Assembly: GCA_033675265.1 (NCBI GenBank)
Contig: JAUJYZ010000876.1
Coordinates: 62,001-126,000 of the forward strand
Direction: 5' to 3'
DNA: 64,000 nucleotides
Source: Actinostola sp. cb2023
Taxonomy: Eukaryota > Cnidaria > Anthozoa > Actiniaria > Actinostolidae
The notes beneath the pieces were generated by a model. The model was not told the DNA's origin and searched no databases. It saw nothing but the letters and a program-made list of their open reading frames with translations. The position numbers were made by a program, and so were the translations under genes. This document shows, in pieces, positions 1 through 12,520 of this stretch; position 1 is the stretch's first letter, and every line of letters starts with the position of its first letter.

Positions 1-97
1 TTATACTGATACATTGGGTTTACAATCAAATCTATACGTAAATCTATATATAGCTAATTGCATAATCCTTGTCGGGATGAAAATCATGAAAGCTACG

Positions 98-300
98 ACC
101 AAAAGGAATTCTGGGAAATTATCCAGACTTGTAGGATCTTAGTTAAATAGCTCATATATCTTCAAAACTACGAGAACATTGAATATGTATGTATGTAATG
201 CAGGTCATGAACTGATTTCGAATTCCCATCCATCCTTGCGGTATCAGCGTCTATGATTTATGATTTTCAACCCGACAACGATTATGCAATTAGCTATATA
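98..300. repeat. Dispersed repeat, copy A
   Basis: About 200 bp that recur in the same orientation at 5014-5252 (shared start accaaaaggaattctggg, shared end gcaattagctata). Copy B carries about 43 extra bases after the first 25. No coding content. An old interspersed repeat of unknown class. Confidence 0.7.
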
Positions 301-481
301 TACTAAGATAAAAGTTTGATATGATCATCAAACGAGACTACGACATTATAATATTATAACACTATTTTACAAAACTCTTCAAACTAGACTCATATTTCAT
401 AGAAAATAGATACAAAAGCAAAGCCCGCTCAGTAAAAGAGCGGAAATAATTATTTATAATCAATAAATCAGACATTAAATT

Positions 482-680
482 TTATCTCAAATCTTTAAAA
501 ACCCTATTTGTACAATTCATTTTGTAATGAAATTCATCTCCTACCTCATTAGCATTACATAATTTACAAATACGGGCTTCATATGGAATCTGCTTGTAAC
601 GGCCAGATTCAACAGGTAGTTTGTGTGCGGATATTCTTAACCTTGTTACAGCTTGACAGTTAAGGGAATTAGAAACAAGG
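482..680 (-). pseudogene. LINE ORF2 C-terminal fragment
   Basis: The minus strand reads about 60 codons ending at a TAA (482-484). They match the C-terminal zinc-ribbon tail common in LINE reverse transcriptase proteins: RLRISAHKLPVESGRY, then ICKLC, then VGDEFHYKMNC, giving the CxxC...HxxxxC arrangement. No reverse transcriptase core is present upstream, so this is a truncated relic. Family membership comes from recalled motif order, not from a search. Confidence 0.7.
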
Positions 681-1112
681 TCAAGAAATGAAATGAAATC
701 ATTTATATAGTCAAAGTGACGTCATCTGATTTGCATATCCCGATTTCAAACCTCCATAACTCCTAAATGCAAGGTTCAAACACACACAAAAACGTTTAAC
801 TAGTGTTAAAACACTATTGCTTGGTTTCAATCAGCTGTTAAAACTCCTTGAATCTCATTATTTGCCTTCAAATGACGGGCAAACACTGCCCTCCATGCTG
901 ATAAAAATTCCTCACGAGACCGGAAATGACGTCAAGCAATAGCTGATCAGTTCACTACATTCAAATTTTAATACAATTGTAAAGGGGGTTAGGAGCACTT
1001 TAAGCCTTACATTGTTATTGATACATGTGCTGTTGATATAAACCATTTCAGAGTGACGACCTTTACTTTAGTTTGCAGCAAATATCTGTGGAAAGAAATC
1101 GTTGTTTTCTAA

Positions 1113-1830
1113 ATGCCTTCAAGCAATCTTGCTCTACAACCTAGACAGAAATCTAATTCCTCTCACCGAATTCCCTTTATAGTCACCTATAATCCATCAC
1201 TTCCATCTATGTTTCCTATCTTTAAGAAACATTTTGACCTTCTACATTCCTCCGTGCGTTGCAAAACCATTTTCCCCCAACGCCCTTTAGTAGCCTTCCG
1301 ACGTTCATCCAATCTACGTGATTTGCTAGTCAAATCCAAACTACCGTCAGATAACTCCAACACTGCTTCCAATCACAATCCAGGTTATTTTTCGTTGTGG
1401 ACAAAACTGTTTATTTGCCCTTACATTTCCGATAACTGCACCCAATATATTTTTACTTCTACGGGTGAAACCAGAACCATTACTACACACATGGACTGTA
1501 ACACAAAAAACGTAATTTACATGATTCAATGTACTAAATGTCACAAACAATTTTTGGTGAAACCAAACGTAGACTCAAAGACCGCTTCAACGAACATCGT
1601 AGGACAGTTGACAAACCTTCTAGTAAATCCAAACCCACTACTGCATCTGAACATTTTCTATCTAACCCTGACCACTCTGCATCTAATTGTTGTTTTTAAT
1701 TCCTTTAAAACAAATTTTCTCTTCTCGTGATGCTATTCGCAAAGCCAAAAAGAAGCTTATCTCATAACACGTGCTAACACTCTTGAACCTAATGGCCTTA
1801 ATAAACGCGATGAAACCTACTAATCAGTTA
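1113..1830 (+). pseudogene. Penelope-like element 3' fragment with GIY-YIG-type endonuclease
   Basis: A 205-codon frame starts with IPFIVTYNPSLPSM, LLHSSVRCK and LVAFRRSSNLRDLLVKSKL, which is typical of the segment after the reverse transcriptase in Penelope-like and related elements. The GIY-YIG endonuclease core follows: NVIYMIQCTKCHKQF, after which a 1-base deletion moves the rest (GETKRRLKDRFNEHR) into another frame. A later indel splits a tail like RDAIRKAKKKLI and TLEPNGLNKRDET. The reverse transcriptase itself is absent. GIY-YIG nucleases of this class nick target DNA for retrotransposition; this copy is dead. Not checked by search. Confidence 0.7.
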
Positions 1831-1931
1831 CACCGTTACTTATCTCTCGCTATCATATCATATACTAAAACGTCATTTCAATTTTTTTACCATTATATAT
1901 AGTCAAGTCACTTGTAAAATCTCATATGCAC

Positions 1932-1960
1932 CTGATGAAGACTAGTATGGCTAGTCGAAA
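1932..1960 (+). other. Hammerhead-ribozyme-like core motif
   Basis: CTGATGA (1932-1938) is followed by one A, a perfect 6-bp stem GACTAG/CTAGTC with loop TATGG, then GAAA (1957-1960). This matches the conserved hammerhead core CUGANGA-stem II-GAAA apart from the unpaired A. It lies about 100 bp after the Penelope endonuclease relic, and Penelope-like elements are known to carry hammerheads. A convincing stem III and cleavage site were not found. Confidence 0.3.
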
Positions 1961-2023
1961 TATTGTGCAAAATTAAATCCGAAATATTCTACGTCGTATT
2001 GGTTATTCTTCATTTAACAACAA

Positions 2024-2268
2024 TTAACATTCATCATCATCATCATCATCATCATTATCATTATTGATACGCGTTATTAATATTATTATTATTATTATTA
2101 TTATCACCACATCATTATTATTATTCTTATTATTCTTATTATTCTTATTATTCTTATTCTTATTCTTATTCTTATTATCATCATCATCATCATCATCATT
2201 ATTATCATTATAGACTTTGTAATGAATCTTTAGTTGACATTAAACATTATTTTAAAAAAATCATCATC

Positions 2269-2350
<82 letters not shown>
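2024..2350. repeat. (CAT)n/(ATT)n/(CTTATT)n microsatellite cluster
   Basis: Compound trinucleotide tract: CAT runs, ATT runs and ATTCTT variants, then about 25 uninterrupted ATT units around 2275-2350. No coding meaning. Confidence 0.95.
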
Positions 2351-2351
<1 letters not shown>

Positions 2352-2615
2352 AATATAAACGATAATATACTAAAATTCAGAAAGGAACACTATGCAAACA
2401 TATCATTTCAATCATATAAGATGCTACTTACAATTTTTGTATTCGGGTGTTGTTGTAGAAAGCTTTATCAGCGATGTATTCGATAGGGTTATCTGAAAGC
2501 AATCTAATACATACTTTGAATTTCCATATGTGGAGCTACAACGCGTAATACTAATGACTAAAGTTATAGTTGTCATTGTTGTTTGTGTTTTCGATTAACA
2601 AATATATAGAATATG

Positions 2616-2743
2616 GATTTCTATGTTCCATACAAAAATAATGCCTGAGCTCTTGAAATGCTTGGAAGTGGATGCACGAGCGACAGCTAGAACAGTCAGC
2701 TGTATTTCAAGTGCATCAATTTTTGCATAGAACATAGAAAATC
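2616..2743. repeat. Short foldback element
   Basis: Arms of about 25 bp (2616-2639 and 2719-2743, gatttctatgttcc against its complement) enclose about 80 bp that is itself partly self-complementary. Looks like a degenerate MITE. Confidence 0.45.
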
Positions 2744-2928
2744 ATCTCCAATTTATTAAGTTATAATATAAAAATAAAGTTGAAAAACTTGATATGGTCA
2801 AAAGGGAAGTGCCTTGAATATGAGGACAATTGATGTGCGGTAAAAAAAATGACAAATGACGTCAGCCGAGTATCAGTTAGTGGTAGCCATTTGAATGCAA
2901 AATTGCAAATGATTGACAGGGTGACAGG

Positions 2929-3146
2929 GAGTTTAAGATTTGCAAAATCTACGACAGCGACGTCAACCGGAAGTGCAAATAACTTCTGTTTGGAATTTTA
3001 TATCTTCATAGTTGGTATTCCCTGTGGATGAAGTAACCTCACATGCTTAGGCTAGGACGAAATCTCTAATGTACAAAACCCCGAACAAAAGTTATTTACA
3101 CTTCCGGTTGACGTCGCTGTCGTAGATTTTGCAAATCTTAAACTCC
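2929..3146. repeat. Foldback element with 61-bp arms
   Basis: Nearly perfect inverted repeats at 2929-2989 and 3086-3146, including gacgtcaaccggaagtg and its complement, enclose about 96 bp. No coding capacity. Consistent with a MITE. The frame starting at 2849 runs through it and is not a gene. Confidence 0.85.
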
Positions 3147-3838
3147 TTATTGATCTCGCTCATTTGATTTGGTTTGGTTGTTAACGATCGACAACGTTTG
3201 TAAAGGTTGTGTTTAACATCAGTTGTTGACTTTTGCAGTACTTACAATATTTCCAGCTTTAAAGCCCCTAAAAAGGTTTTGGTTGAAATGTTCCTCAGTT
3301 TGTTGTTGTTAAGCACGCTGAAAGAAAGGGTAAATGAAAGAAGCAGTCTTGTGAGTTGTAGCTATTAGCGGAAGGCCGAAACAAAGTAAAATAAACTTAC
3401 ATATATTTTAGAGAACGACAGTTCGTAAATGTATAATCTTCAATGTGTTCAATGCTGTTGAATGATGCCCACCTTAAAGTAAAATAAGATTCATCAAAAC
3501 TTTGCAGTAACATAAGGAAACACAATTCTATCTAGCTAACATGCGCTTTCATGGGTATAAAGCTATTTCAAAAAAGGTTGGTGAAGGTTTTGTTGCATCT
3601 TGCATCTTGCATCTTGCATACGAAGCCCGAAATGCACTATGGGCGATATGAATGGAATCAGCGAAAGGTCACAACAATATGGACTCTGGGAATTTTCCCA
3701 AACTTTGTCTTTCTAGTTGTCTGCCAGCGAGGCTTTATGAAAAAAATATCATGGAAGCTATCCCATGGTTTTAAGTAGGTCTTTGATATATGTGTATTGT
3801 AGTCAAAAGGATCAGAATTTCTGCATATTGCTGTATGT

Positions 3839-4590
3839 GTTGACAAATATATATATCGTGTGTTGTGTGCTTTGTTGTTTGTGTTTATGTGTTGACAAAT
3901 CTATATATATATATATATATCGTGTGTTGTGTGCTTTGTTGTTTGTGTATATGTGTTGACAAATCTATATATATATATATCGTGTGTTGTGTGCTTTGTT
4001 GTTTGTGTATATGTGTTGACAAATCTATCTATATATATATCGTGTGTTGTGTGCTTTGTTGTTTGTGTATATGTGTTGACAAATCTATATATATATATAT
4101 ATATCGTGTGTTGTGTGCTTTGTTGTTTGTCAGTATATGTGTTGACAAATATATCTATATATATATCGTGTGTTGTGTGCTTTGTTGTTTGTGTATATGT
4201 GTTGACAAATCTATCTATATATATATATCGTGTGTTGTGTGCTTTGTTGTTTGTGTATATGTGTTGACAAATCTATATATATATATATCGTGTGTTGTGT
4301 GCTTTGTTGTTTGTGTATATGTGCTGACAAATCTATATATATATATATATATCGTGTGCTGTGTGCTTTGTTGTTTGTGTATATGTGTTGACAAATCTAT
4401 CTATATATATATCGTGTGTTGTGTGCTTTGTTGTTTGTGTATATGTATATGTGTTGACAAATCTATCTATCTATATATATCGTGTGCTGTGTGCTTTGTT
4501 GTTTGTGTATATGTGTTGACAAATCTATCTATCTATATATATATATATATCGTGTGTTGTGTGCTTTGTTGTTTGTGTATATGTGTTGAC
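3839..4590. repeat. 60-65 bp minisatellite, about 12 units
   Basis: Tandem units start gtgttgacaaatctat, continue with a variable (TA)n run, then cgtgtgttgtgtgctttg and ttgtttgtgtatat. Unit length varies from about 60 to 66 bp, mainly through the TA run. Long apparent frames across it (251 and 112 codons, Ile/Tyr/Cys-rich) follow from the repeat and are not evidence of a protein. Confidence 0.97.
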
Positions 4591-5013
4591 GTTTTGAGTG
4601 ATTATGACTATTGCAGTTGAAGAAAATAATCACATAGAAAAAAAATAGTTATTTACCGGGCTAGGTTGGTCCGAATAAGGAAAAACTGTACTCTCGGCCT
4701 TGAAAACTTCACCTGTGTGATCAAACCAGTAGTTCCCTATCCTAACCTTTCAGTTACTGAGTTAATGACCTTTATGCATATCCTAAAGGGATATATATTG
4801 TTACTTACAGTACAGCTAGAGACGTCAGTGTTTTCATCATGGTGCGCCTTAAAGAGGATATTTTATTGTAATGAAGCATTCTGTTGAACAAAGATATGTA
4901 GATATAGATATTGTAATTTGCAGTGTCAGCGAGTCACACCATAATGAATATTATTCAAATCTCGCGCCAAAACAATAGAAAAAGTCCCGTATGTGTCCCA
5001 CCATTCTGTGCGA

Positions 5014-5252
5014 TGACCAAAAGGAATTCTGGGAAATTAAAACTCTCAAATAACACAATCAAATCATCGACCTTTTTATCCAGACTTGTAGGATCTTAGC
5101 TAAATAGCTCATATACCTTCAAAACTACGAGAACATTGAATATATATGTATGTAATGTGGCTCATGAACTGATTTCCCATCATTCCTTGCGGTCTCAGCT
5201 TCTATGATTTATTATTTTCAACTCGACAACGATTATGCAATTAGCTATATAC
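5014..5252. repeat. Dispersed repeat, copy B
   Basis: Second copy of the repeat at 98-300, same orientation, with an insertion after the first 25 bp and scattered substitutions. Confidence 0.7.
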
Positions 5253-5499
5253 AACAACCATCACTGTTATTTATTAATATGTCTATTTTTTATAACCCAT
5301 CATTGGCCATTACAAAAAAGAGCAGGGGACTGGGACAAAGTCCGTACAACTAATTCAATAAGAAACTAGCAAAAGTGGGCATCATTTTCTGACAGAACAG
5401 ATCAAACATAGCTAATCTGGAAAGTTTGGTGAACTTTGGCTTAATATTGACGATGCTAGAGGGCATCAAAGATGTACATTTTCCCATACAAACTCTTTA

Positions 5500-6932
5500 C
5501 TAGGAGCCTTCCTCTCCTATAAAAGGTTTGTACGACATCATTTGCACAAATTGAGCTAAAAATAGAACACTCATTATAAATTCCGCGCGACTAACCAATC
5601 ATGTCTCGTCTTACACAATAGGAATTTGACGTCAGATTCAACACTGCTTTGCTTTCAATGTCGGCCGAAAGCGTACCGTGTATTTCCAGTGATTCTAGTG
5701 AAGAATCAGAATCTAGTGAAATTTCAGATCAGTTTCTTCGTCTGACTTCAGTACTTCATCAAGCGAGGAAGAACAATGATTGAAAACATTAAAAACAAAA
5801 CAAAAAAACTAACTCCAGGTATTATTATTTATATCAAAACTTCAAGTGCGAGAACTTCTAAAAACAAAGCTAGTTCAAAGGCCAGTTCAAAACCCTGCCA
5901 AAAAACGAACATCTTCTGCTCTTTCTGGGAAGGAATTCAACGATCTGGTATCATGGATAATCTCTTACGAAGAACCTAATTAAACTTGTGCAGGACTAGC
6001 AGTGAGAACCAAGCTATGAATATTCCAAACCGCCGGTGTGTTTTCGGCTAATTAGCATAATTTGTTGTCTGAAACGCAGCAAAATGAATCACGAACTTTG
6101 AAGTAGGATTTTGTCGAAAATTCTCGATATTGACACAAAGTTCCTTCTAAAACAGCGAAGTGAGGTACAGGGGAGCTTCTTTTTCTGTGGTCTGGATGAA
6201 GATTTTATCGCATTTTTATTCAGCGGCTGATCTTGGAGTGCCGGCTGTCTTGCCTTCTTTGAACTGAAGACACCTTTGGTGAAAGAACTTCGCATACACT
6301 CAGTGATAACGGCCTCTTGTTTTAGTGTTCTTTGCCGATCTTTAAGGCACGGTTCGTCGGATGAAAGTTTCAGTTGTTTTTCGACAATCTTTCTGCGAAT
6401 AAATTATTTAGCAAAGTGCACATTTGTGTGGTTGGTTATGTTGGCGTCCGGCGCTATCCAAAACTATATCAGTGATGTTGAAGGTGATGGATTTTGCTTC
6501 ATCAGAGTCGAAATCACTGTGAGAACGCTTCATTCTTACGACACGTAGACTAATTCATGAATCAAAAACCAACAGAAGAAAGTTGATAAAACAAGAATAA
6601 ACATATGAAGCGATAGGTATATTAAAGAACGTAGAAGAATTTCGCGACATCGTGAGTCGCCACTAAGCGCTCTGGCAGTATGTCAGTTTATAGATACATG
6701 TGATACATTCATTGTACACAGTTCGTCTCGTTCTTGTGCAAGGGAAAAATATACTTGGACTTCCATGGAATAAGAATATCAATATTTTGGATCAAGTCGA
6801 AGTCCTCGCGTCTTCCGTTTGGCCGCCGTTTTATTTTTCAATTTGAAATTCTTCAGAAATTTGCATATCTAAAAATAGCTCAATTTGTGCAAATGATGTC
6901 GTATGAACCTATTACTAGAGGAAGGCTCCTAG
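5500..6932. mobile_element. TIR element, about 1.43 kb, no intact transposase
   Basis: Left end ctaggagccttcctct and right end agaggaaggctcctag form terminal inverted repeats, and the match continues inward about 65 bp (gacatcatttgcacaaattg against its complement). Inside is an acidic Ser/Glu-rich stretch beginning MSAESVPCISSDSSEES near 5659 that breaks after about 40 codons. No transposase signature was seen. Probably a degenerate DNA transposon of unassigned superfamily. Confidence 0.65.
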
Positions 6933-7398
6933 TAATGGGCTCCTGACCCAAACCATACATTCACTGTAAAATTTCAAAATTTCAAAAGTTTATAATTCCG
7001 ACAAAATTCACTCAAATCACATCAAACTTTGCACATATGATAATTTCAGCATGTTGTTTCATTTCATGAACTTAATTTTGTAATTACATTAATTCTAATA
7101 AACTCGTTCCCAGTCCCCCCTGCCAATTGATATCCTCCAGTTTTGAGATGATATCTCCCACTTTGGAGAAAAATGAAATTATCTGAACTTTTTTAAGACT
7201 GTAATGTATTTTCAATAGGCAAATTAGCTTGTACAACATACATGTGGTGTACTTAATTGTTCCTTTTTGGGGATTTTAAAGTCGATACGACAGGTATTTG
7301 AGGTATTTTTATAATTTTTCGATCCTTGAACTACGAACAAACGTCAAAATCGCAATGTTTCTGCAATTGAGTGTATATATAATATATATACTAACTGC

Positions 7399-7462
<64 letters not shown>

Positions 7463-8277
7463 TATTTATCTACGAAAACTTACAAATGCTCTAATTGTCT
7501 CTGATTTGTCAAGTGGATTTGGCGTAGCTTATTCAATCCAATCAATCTAAAATAAAAGATAGACATAATTGTCAAGATGTTAGATTAGTAAGTTTCCTAA
7601 TTCCTAAATTAGTGCCGGTTGACCTTGTTTAAAACCTTAGAACACCTGAACCTACATACATACGTTGCGAGTGAAGACACGTACTACGCTATGGGTACAC
7701 CTGCCGTAGGCGTGTCCGCTGAGCTCCCTTTGATCCTCCTACTTGGATATCACGTGTACAACTCCATAAGGATCTTTATCAGCATATATTAGACTAGCTA
7801 ACATTTGCCATAAGAAGATAAAACGCGATTAATTTACATATTGTCGTTGACTTGAGAAAATAAAGTGTTAGCTGGCATGGGACGTTGTATGAAAATGGGC
7901 ATATTGCGACAGGAAAAAGTGTAACTCGAACGAAGACTTGATTTCAGTTACAAATGACTCTCAGACTCGTTCCCAGTCGTTACTTATCAGTTGGACCGAT
8001 CAAATAGAGTACCGAAGTGATGACGTCATAAAGTTATCATAAAGTTATGATCCAAGCCGAAATTACAGTGATCTGTGTGGTGAAATTAATATATATTCAA
8101 CTGCCCATATCTCAACCGCTATTTAACCGATTGCTCTCAAATTTGGCATGTAAGCTTCTTTGTTGATGTTCTTTCGAAATCGGGGATCGAAAGTTGATAA
8201 AGTGAAAATTATTGTTTTCGTGACGTTTTCGTGACCATAATGACCATTATTTCCTTGGTAATCATGATATTACAAAC
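6933..8277. other. Non-coding interval with (TAA)n tract
   Basis: No supported gene. A (TAA)n microsatellite lies at about 7398-7461 and accounts for the poly-Ile frame there. The phrase actcgttcccagtc (7090 and 7967 areas) recurs at the ends of the element at 29213-29629, so scattered transposon pieces are present. Confidence 0.6.
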
Positions 8278-8423
8278 TAATAGCGTGACATTTCGGGTGA
8301 TTAGTGAATAAATATCCCCTCAAGCCTCGGGAGGTTTAGTACTGAAAGCCCCTCCGCCGAACAAAAGCTCCCTCGGCTTTCGGGGACATTTAATCACCAA
8401 TCACCCTCATGTCATGCTATTAT
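8278..8423. mobile_element. MITE-like foldback element
   Basis: Inverted ends taatagcgtgacat and atgtcatgctatta enclose complementary inner segments (gggtgattagtgaataaat against tttaatcaccaatcaccc). About 146 bp, no coding capacity. Confidence 0.7.
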
Positions 8424-8695
8424 TACATATAATAGCTGAGAAATTACCTACTCAATCAATCAATCGACTGTATTTCAAAGTAACATAAAAAAGCACTTAA
8501 TTGGTTTATGGTTTAGGTGATTTAATATTTTTTTGATGATCGTTCATTGAAATATATAATGATGTTCTTGCTTGTCATGAGTTTGCATTGTTTTGCATTA
8601 AACCGAATGTCATAGCGTCTGTACGTCCAGGTCCTTGTTTTGTCATATCCAGCGGTGCAGAATGAAATAACACTGACTCAAGTGTATATTATTGA

Positions 8696-8830
8696 ACAAA
8701 TAGAAAACGTTTCCCGTGTTTACATAGCCTGATATAAACAGGAGGGAAGTTTGGGAGAGCTATTGTGTATTACTTTACACGCGAGTGTTTATATCAGCTA
8801 TGTAAACACGGGAAAACGTTTTCTATTTGT
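8696..8830. mobile_element. MITE family copy with 43-bp inverted arms
   Basis: Arms 8696-8738 and 8788-8830 (acaaatagaaaacgtttccc and complement). A related copy lies at 43522-43652. Similarity between the two loci continues about 150 bp to the right (gccgaaccaaacgctaaatt, cgagctcgagcttgttgt), so the mobile unit is larger than the foldback. Confidence 0.8.
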
Positions 8831-9385
8831 TTTGCAAAATAACGAGACGCTAAATTATATTAAAGGCCAGTGAAATAAATCAACTTTATTAGCCGAACCA
8901 AACGCTAAATTCTCCTAACATCGAAAATGGCTTGAACAGCCAATCAGCGTTCGTTGTATATGAACCGAGCTCGAGCTTGTTGTGATCAAGTAAAACACGT
9001 CAAAGCGTCAGTTCAGGTTTCTCTAAAACAATCTTAAAATCAAACGTTTCTTCAACTCTGGTGTTGAAAACATTGCGATACACCGAAACTATACTCAAGT
9101 AAGTTAAAGCCTGGGATGGACGTGAAAACGAGGCTAAGCCTATTTTATTTTGCTGTTATGACAGGTTTTGCTCGACATTCACGAAACTTCTCACAGCTAT
9201 ATAACTTTACGACTTCCAACTTTTAAGATAGTAATATTTGTCATAAAATGATCACGTGACCTCTTGCCTCACTCCCATGTCCCTCGAAAATTTGTATTAA
9301 AATGGGGGTGATGGGTATTCTATGTAGGGCAAAAGTTTTGCCATATTTTCGTTTGTCTTTGTGACAGGTATAACAATATGCCCTC

Positions 9386-10170
9386 CAGGGGCGGATCCAG
9401 GTTTTTTTTAAACAGGGGGTTGTGTTACCTGAGCGGCGAAGCCGCGAACTACTAGGGGGGTGTGGGGGCATGCCCCCCCAGAAATTTTTGAAATCTACAA
9501 GCTCTGAAATGCAATTTTAGAGATCTGGAGTTGTTTTATTACAGTAACACAACAAAACTCAATGTTCAGTAAAATTGTGAGTTTATTGGACATCCAACAA
9601 AGATGCTTGGAATGAGTCTTCCTGGGTGAGCTTAGTGTGTAAAACTAAGTTTCGAAAAGCGAAGACATATAAAAAGCACCTTCAAGTTAGTAAACAATTT
9701 CAGTTCGTACGCATCAGCGCTGTGCACGTGTTCCACTTGTGACGTCACATCACGTGACTTTACGAAAACAACCCGAACATTCGAATCACTTTTTCGCGGA
9801 TTTTTTCGAGTTAGAGATAACTTTTGGCAACATTTTCTCGATTTCAACAACAAGTACAGTCTTTAAATTTGTTTTGGGTTTTTTCCGGATTTGTTAAATC
9901 ATTTTCAAAAAAAAATCATATTTACGTGAGACCTTGCCTTGAACTTTTGCCGCTAAAAAAGGCAGGTTTTTTTCAGTAGTTATCAGTCAAACCGCCCTCG
10001 AAGTTGAACGGTCGTGCAAATAGTATGAATTAATTATATTATTCTTACGAGGAAGAGAGCTGAAAGGCAAGAGGGACCTACGGACAGACATACTGACATA
10101 TACAAGTATTTAAAAAATATCCATAGGGGGGGTTGCAACCCCCAGAACCCTCCCACTGGATCCGCCCCTG
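9386..10170. mobile_element. hAT-like non-autonomous element, 785 bp
   Basis: Ends caggggcggatccag and ctggatccgcccctg form a perfect 15-bp terminal inverted repeat, the CAGGGGCGG type of end seen in widespread hAT-like non-autonomous elements. Just inside are G/C-rich blocks (gggggcatgcccccc). The interior has no supported protein; the minus-strand frames at 9241-9853 cross it by chance. A second element with the same kind of end is at 54350-54618. Confidence 0.75.
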
Positions 10171-10180
10171 GCCCTTACAC

Positions 10181-10289
10181 CTGAACAACTAATTTGCATT
10201 AAGGAGATATTTGACAAAATAGGTCACGTGACCTGGACTGGGTCAATCATATTGAAGCGAATATCTCCTTATGCACATTAGTTGTTCAG
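10181..10289. repeat. Foldback next to the hAT-like element
   Basis: Arms 10181-10211 (ctgaacaactaat, gcattaaggagatat) and 10260-10289 (complement) enclose about 48 bp containing the palindrome aggtcacgtgacct. Confidence 0.8.
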
Positions 10290-11853
10290 TTGTGGGGCAA
10301 ATTATTTTATAATTTCATGCCGTGATTAGATCTGATTACATCGACATATATAACACTTACTTGTTACATTAATTGTACATGGAAAAAGGGTTCACCACTG
10401 CTTTGCATTGAGTATTTTCACCCGCTATCAGTTCCTTCAGATTCATCATTTTTTATTTTGTGAAACGGCTCAGGCACAAGCTGTTATCAATAGTCATACT
10501 AACTTTTCCATTTTAAGAAGCCTGACCACATCAAAAATTAACATAATTGTCCTTTAAATATTTAAATATTTGAATGCCCAGCAGTTTACATCGAGTCAAG
10601 ATAATATCAAATAAGGCCTGGGTCTAGGAGGGAAGACCCTTCGAGGCTTAAAAAAGCAGGTTTGTGTTTAAATCTGTGATTTTATGTCGTATACTCTTGT
10701 GTAAAGTGACTCTATAAAAACTGGCCGTAAAAATACGGGCCGACTTTATGCGTTTATTACCAAACGTTTTTGGTTTTAAATCATTAAGCCCGTTGAAACA
10801 AACAATAATCCGTGTGGAAAACGGATGTAGTAAATAAAATCGCGATTTTAATACTAATTAGGCACAAGACCCATAAAATGCGGGTTATGCTAATCCGTAG
10901 TTAATTCGGCCAAATGCTAGGCCTGTGTATGGTATTGTGTAAACGTGACCAACCACGTGGTCGTATTTATGTGGGCTATATAAACAGGCCAGCATTAATT
11001 GACATTTGTAGAGATCATTTCACGCCAATTCTCTTGTAAGGTTTGGACCCATTCAACTAAAAAAATACGGTACATTTTTTGCATCGAATTTCAATTATAG
11101 CCAAATAATATGGTCCACGAAAGATCCAAAAAAAACTAAATCCGTCGTTACTTTTTTTTTAGTTATATGCATTTATACGAGGAAAATTGAGAAAAAACCT
11201 TGAATTTGAGCTCATGTTTGTATGTACTAGAATGTGGGGGCGTGCCAAAGAGAAATTCTAGCTGACTACTTGTGACAAATCTTTCCCGATGAACTCTCCA
11301 CCGGGACATGAAGAAGATTAGATGAAGACCAGTTGGACTTACATCGCCTTTTGCTATATCATCCAAAAGCAACGAAAGTCTCCCTTTCGCATCCAACAAT
11401 CGATGCCTCTTCTCAACTAGAACGTCGTTTTATATTTGCTGGTATTCAAAGTGATTGACAAGAATGACCACACTTTATATATTTTGAAGGAAAAGTGCGA
11501 AATCTACGGTGGCTCTGAAGTGACATCACTGAAATGGTCAATGTCGCTATTTTTTATTCAGGGTTGCCAGTTTCCAGTTTGGGTTGATCACCTCCCCTCT
11601 CCCCTCCTTTCCCTCCTTGCCCCAGTCCCCTTTCCCGCGGAAAGCCAAGCTACGCAGGCTAGGTTGCTAGTCGCAAGTTAGAGTTGCCAGTTGCCCGATG
11701 ACTGATGCTGATCTCGGGCACTAGTTACGTCACAAGTTCATTTCTGATCAACATGGCGGAAAACAAAGTCAACATTTTAAAACAAGATTAAAGCCTTTTT
11801 ATTCTTTCGGTACTGGTGTATTGAAGTAATGATTTTACTTTCCTTGCATCTAT
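10290..11853. other. Non-coding interval, no supported gene
   Basis: A TATA-like string (TATATAAA, 10977-10984) has no convincing coding sequence after it. The frames at 11163-11399 (minus) and 11436-11681 (plus) have no recognisable domain. If the LRR gene continues downstream on the minus strand, its C-terminal exons should lie here or beyond the window, but I could not find an LRR C-cap (CxC...W pattern). Confidence 0.5.
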
Positions 11854-12508
11854 GTGGCAACTGGCAACCCTAAGTGGCAACTGGCAACCCTAAGTGGTAA
11901 CTGGCAACCCTAAGTGGCAACTGGCAACCCTAAGTGGCAACTGACAACCCTAAGTGGCAACTGGCAACTGGCAACCCTAAGTGGCAACTGGCAACCCTAA
12001 GTGGCAACTGGCAACCCTAAGTGGCAACTGGCAACCCTAATTGGCAACTGACAACCATAAGTGGCAACTGGCAACCCTAAGTGGCAACTGGCAACCCTAA
12101 GTGGCAACTGACAACCATAAGTGGCAACTGGCAACCCTAACTGGCAACTGGCAACCCTAAGTGGCAACTGGCAACCATATGTGGCAACTGGCAACCCTAA
12201 GTGGCAACTGACAACCCTAAGTGGCAACTGGCAACTGGCAACCCTAAGTGGCAACTGGCAACCATAAGTGGCAACTGGCAACCCTAAGTGGCAACTGGCA
12301 ACCATAAGTGGCAACTGACAACCCTAAGTGGCAACTGGCAACCCTAAGTGGCAACTGGCAACCCTTAGTGGCAACTAGCAACCCTAAGTGGCAACTAGCA
12401 ACCCTAACTGGTTATTGGCATCCCTAAGTGGTACCTGGCAACCTAGCTAAATGGAAACTGGCAACCTAAATGGAAACGTGGCAACCTAAGTGGAAACTGG
12501 CAACCTAC
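11854..12508. repeat. 20-bp minisatellite, about 30 units
   Basis: Unit gtggcaactggcaaccctaa, very regular from 11854 to about 12400 and decaying to about 12508, right beside the most 3' LRR exon seen. Each unit contains CCCTAA. The 105-codon minus frame across it is a repeat artefact. Confidence 0.97.
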
Positions 12509-12520
12509 GTTGTTACTTAC

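Noticed and set aside
3865..4620. 251-codon plus-strand frame rich in Cys, Val and Tyr.
   Set aside because: Entirely inside the 60-65 bp minisatellite; the composition follows from the repeat.
11560..11700. Possible decayed LRR exon (agggttgccagttt...gttgatcacc).
   Set aside because: Only about 20 scattered matching bases, no splice sites, no open frame.
11997..12314. 105-codon minus-strand frame of LPVATYGCQLPLRVASCH-type repeats.
   Set aside because: Product of the 20-bp minisatellite; no start context or domain.
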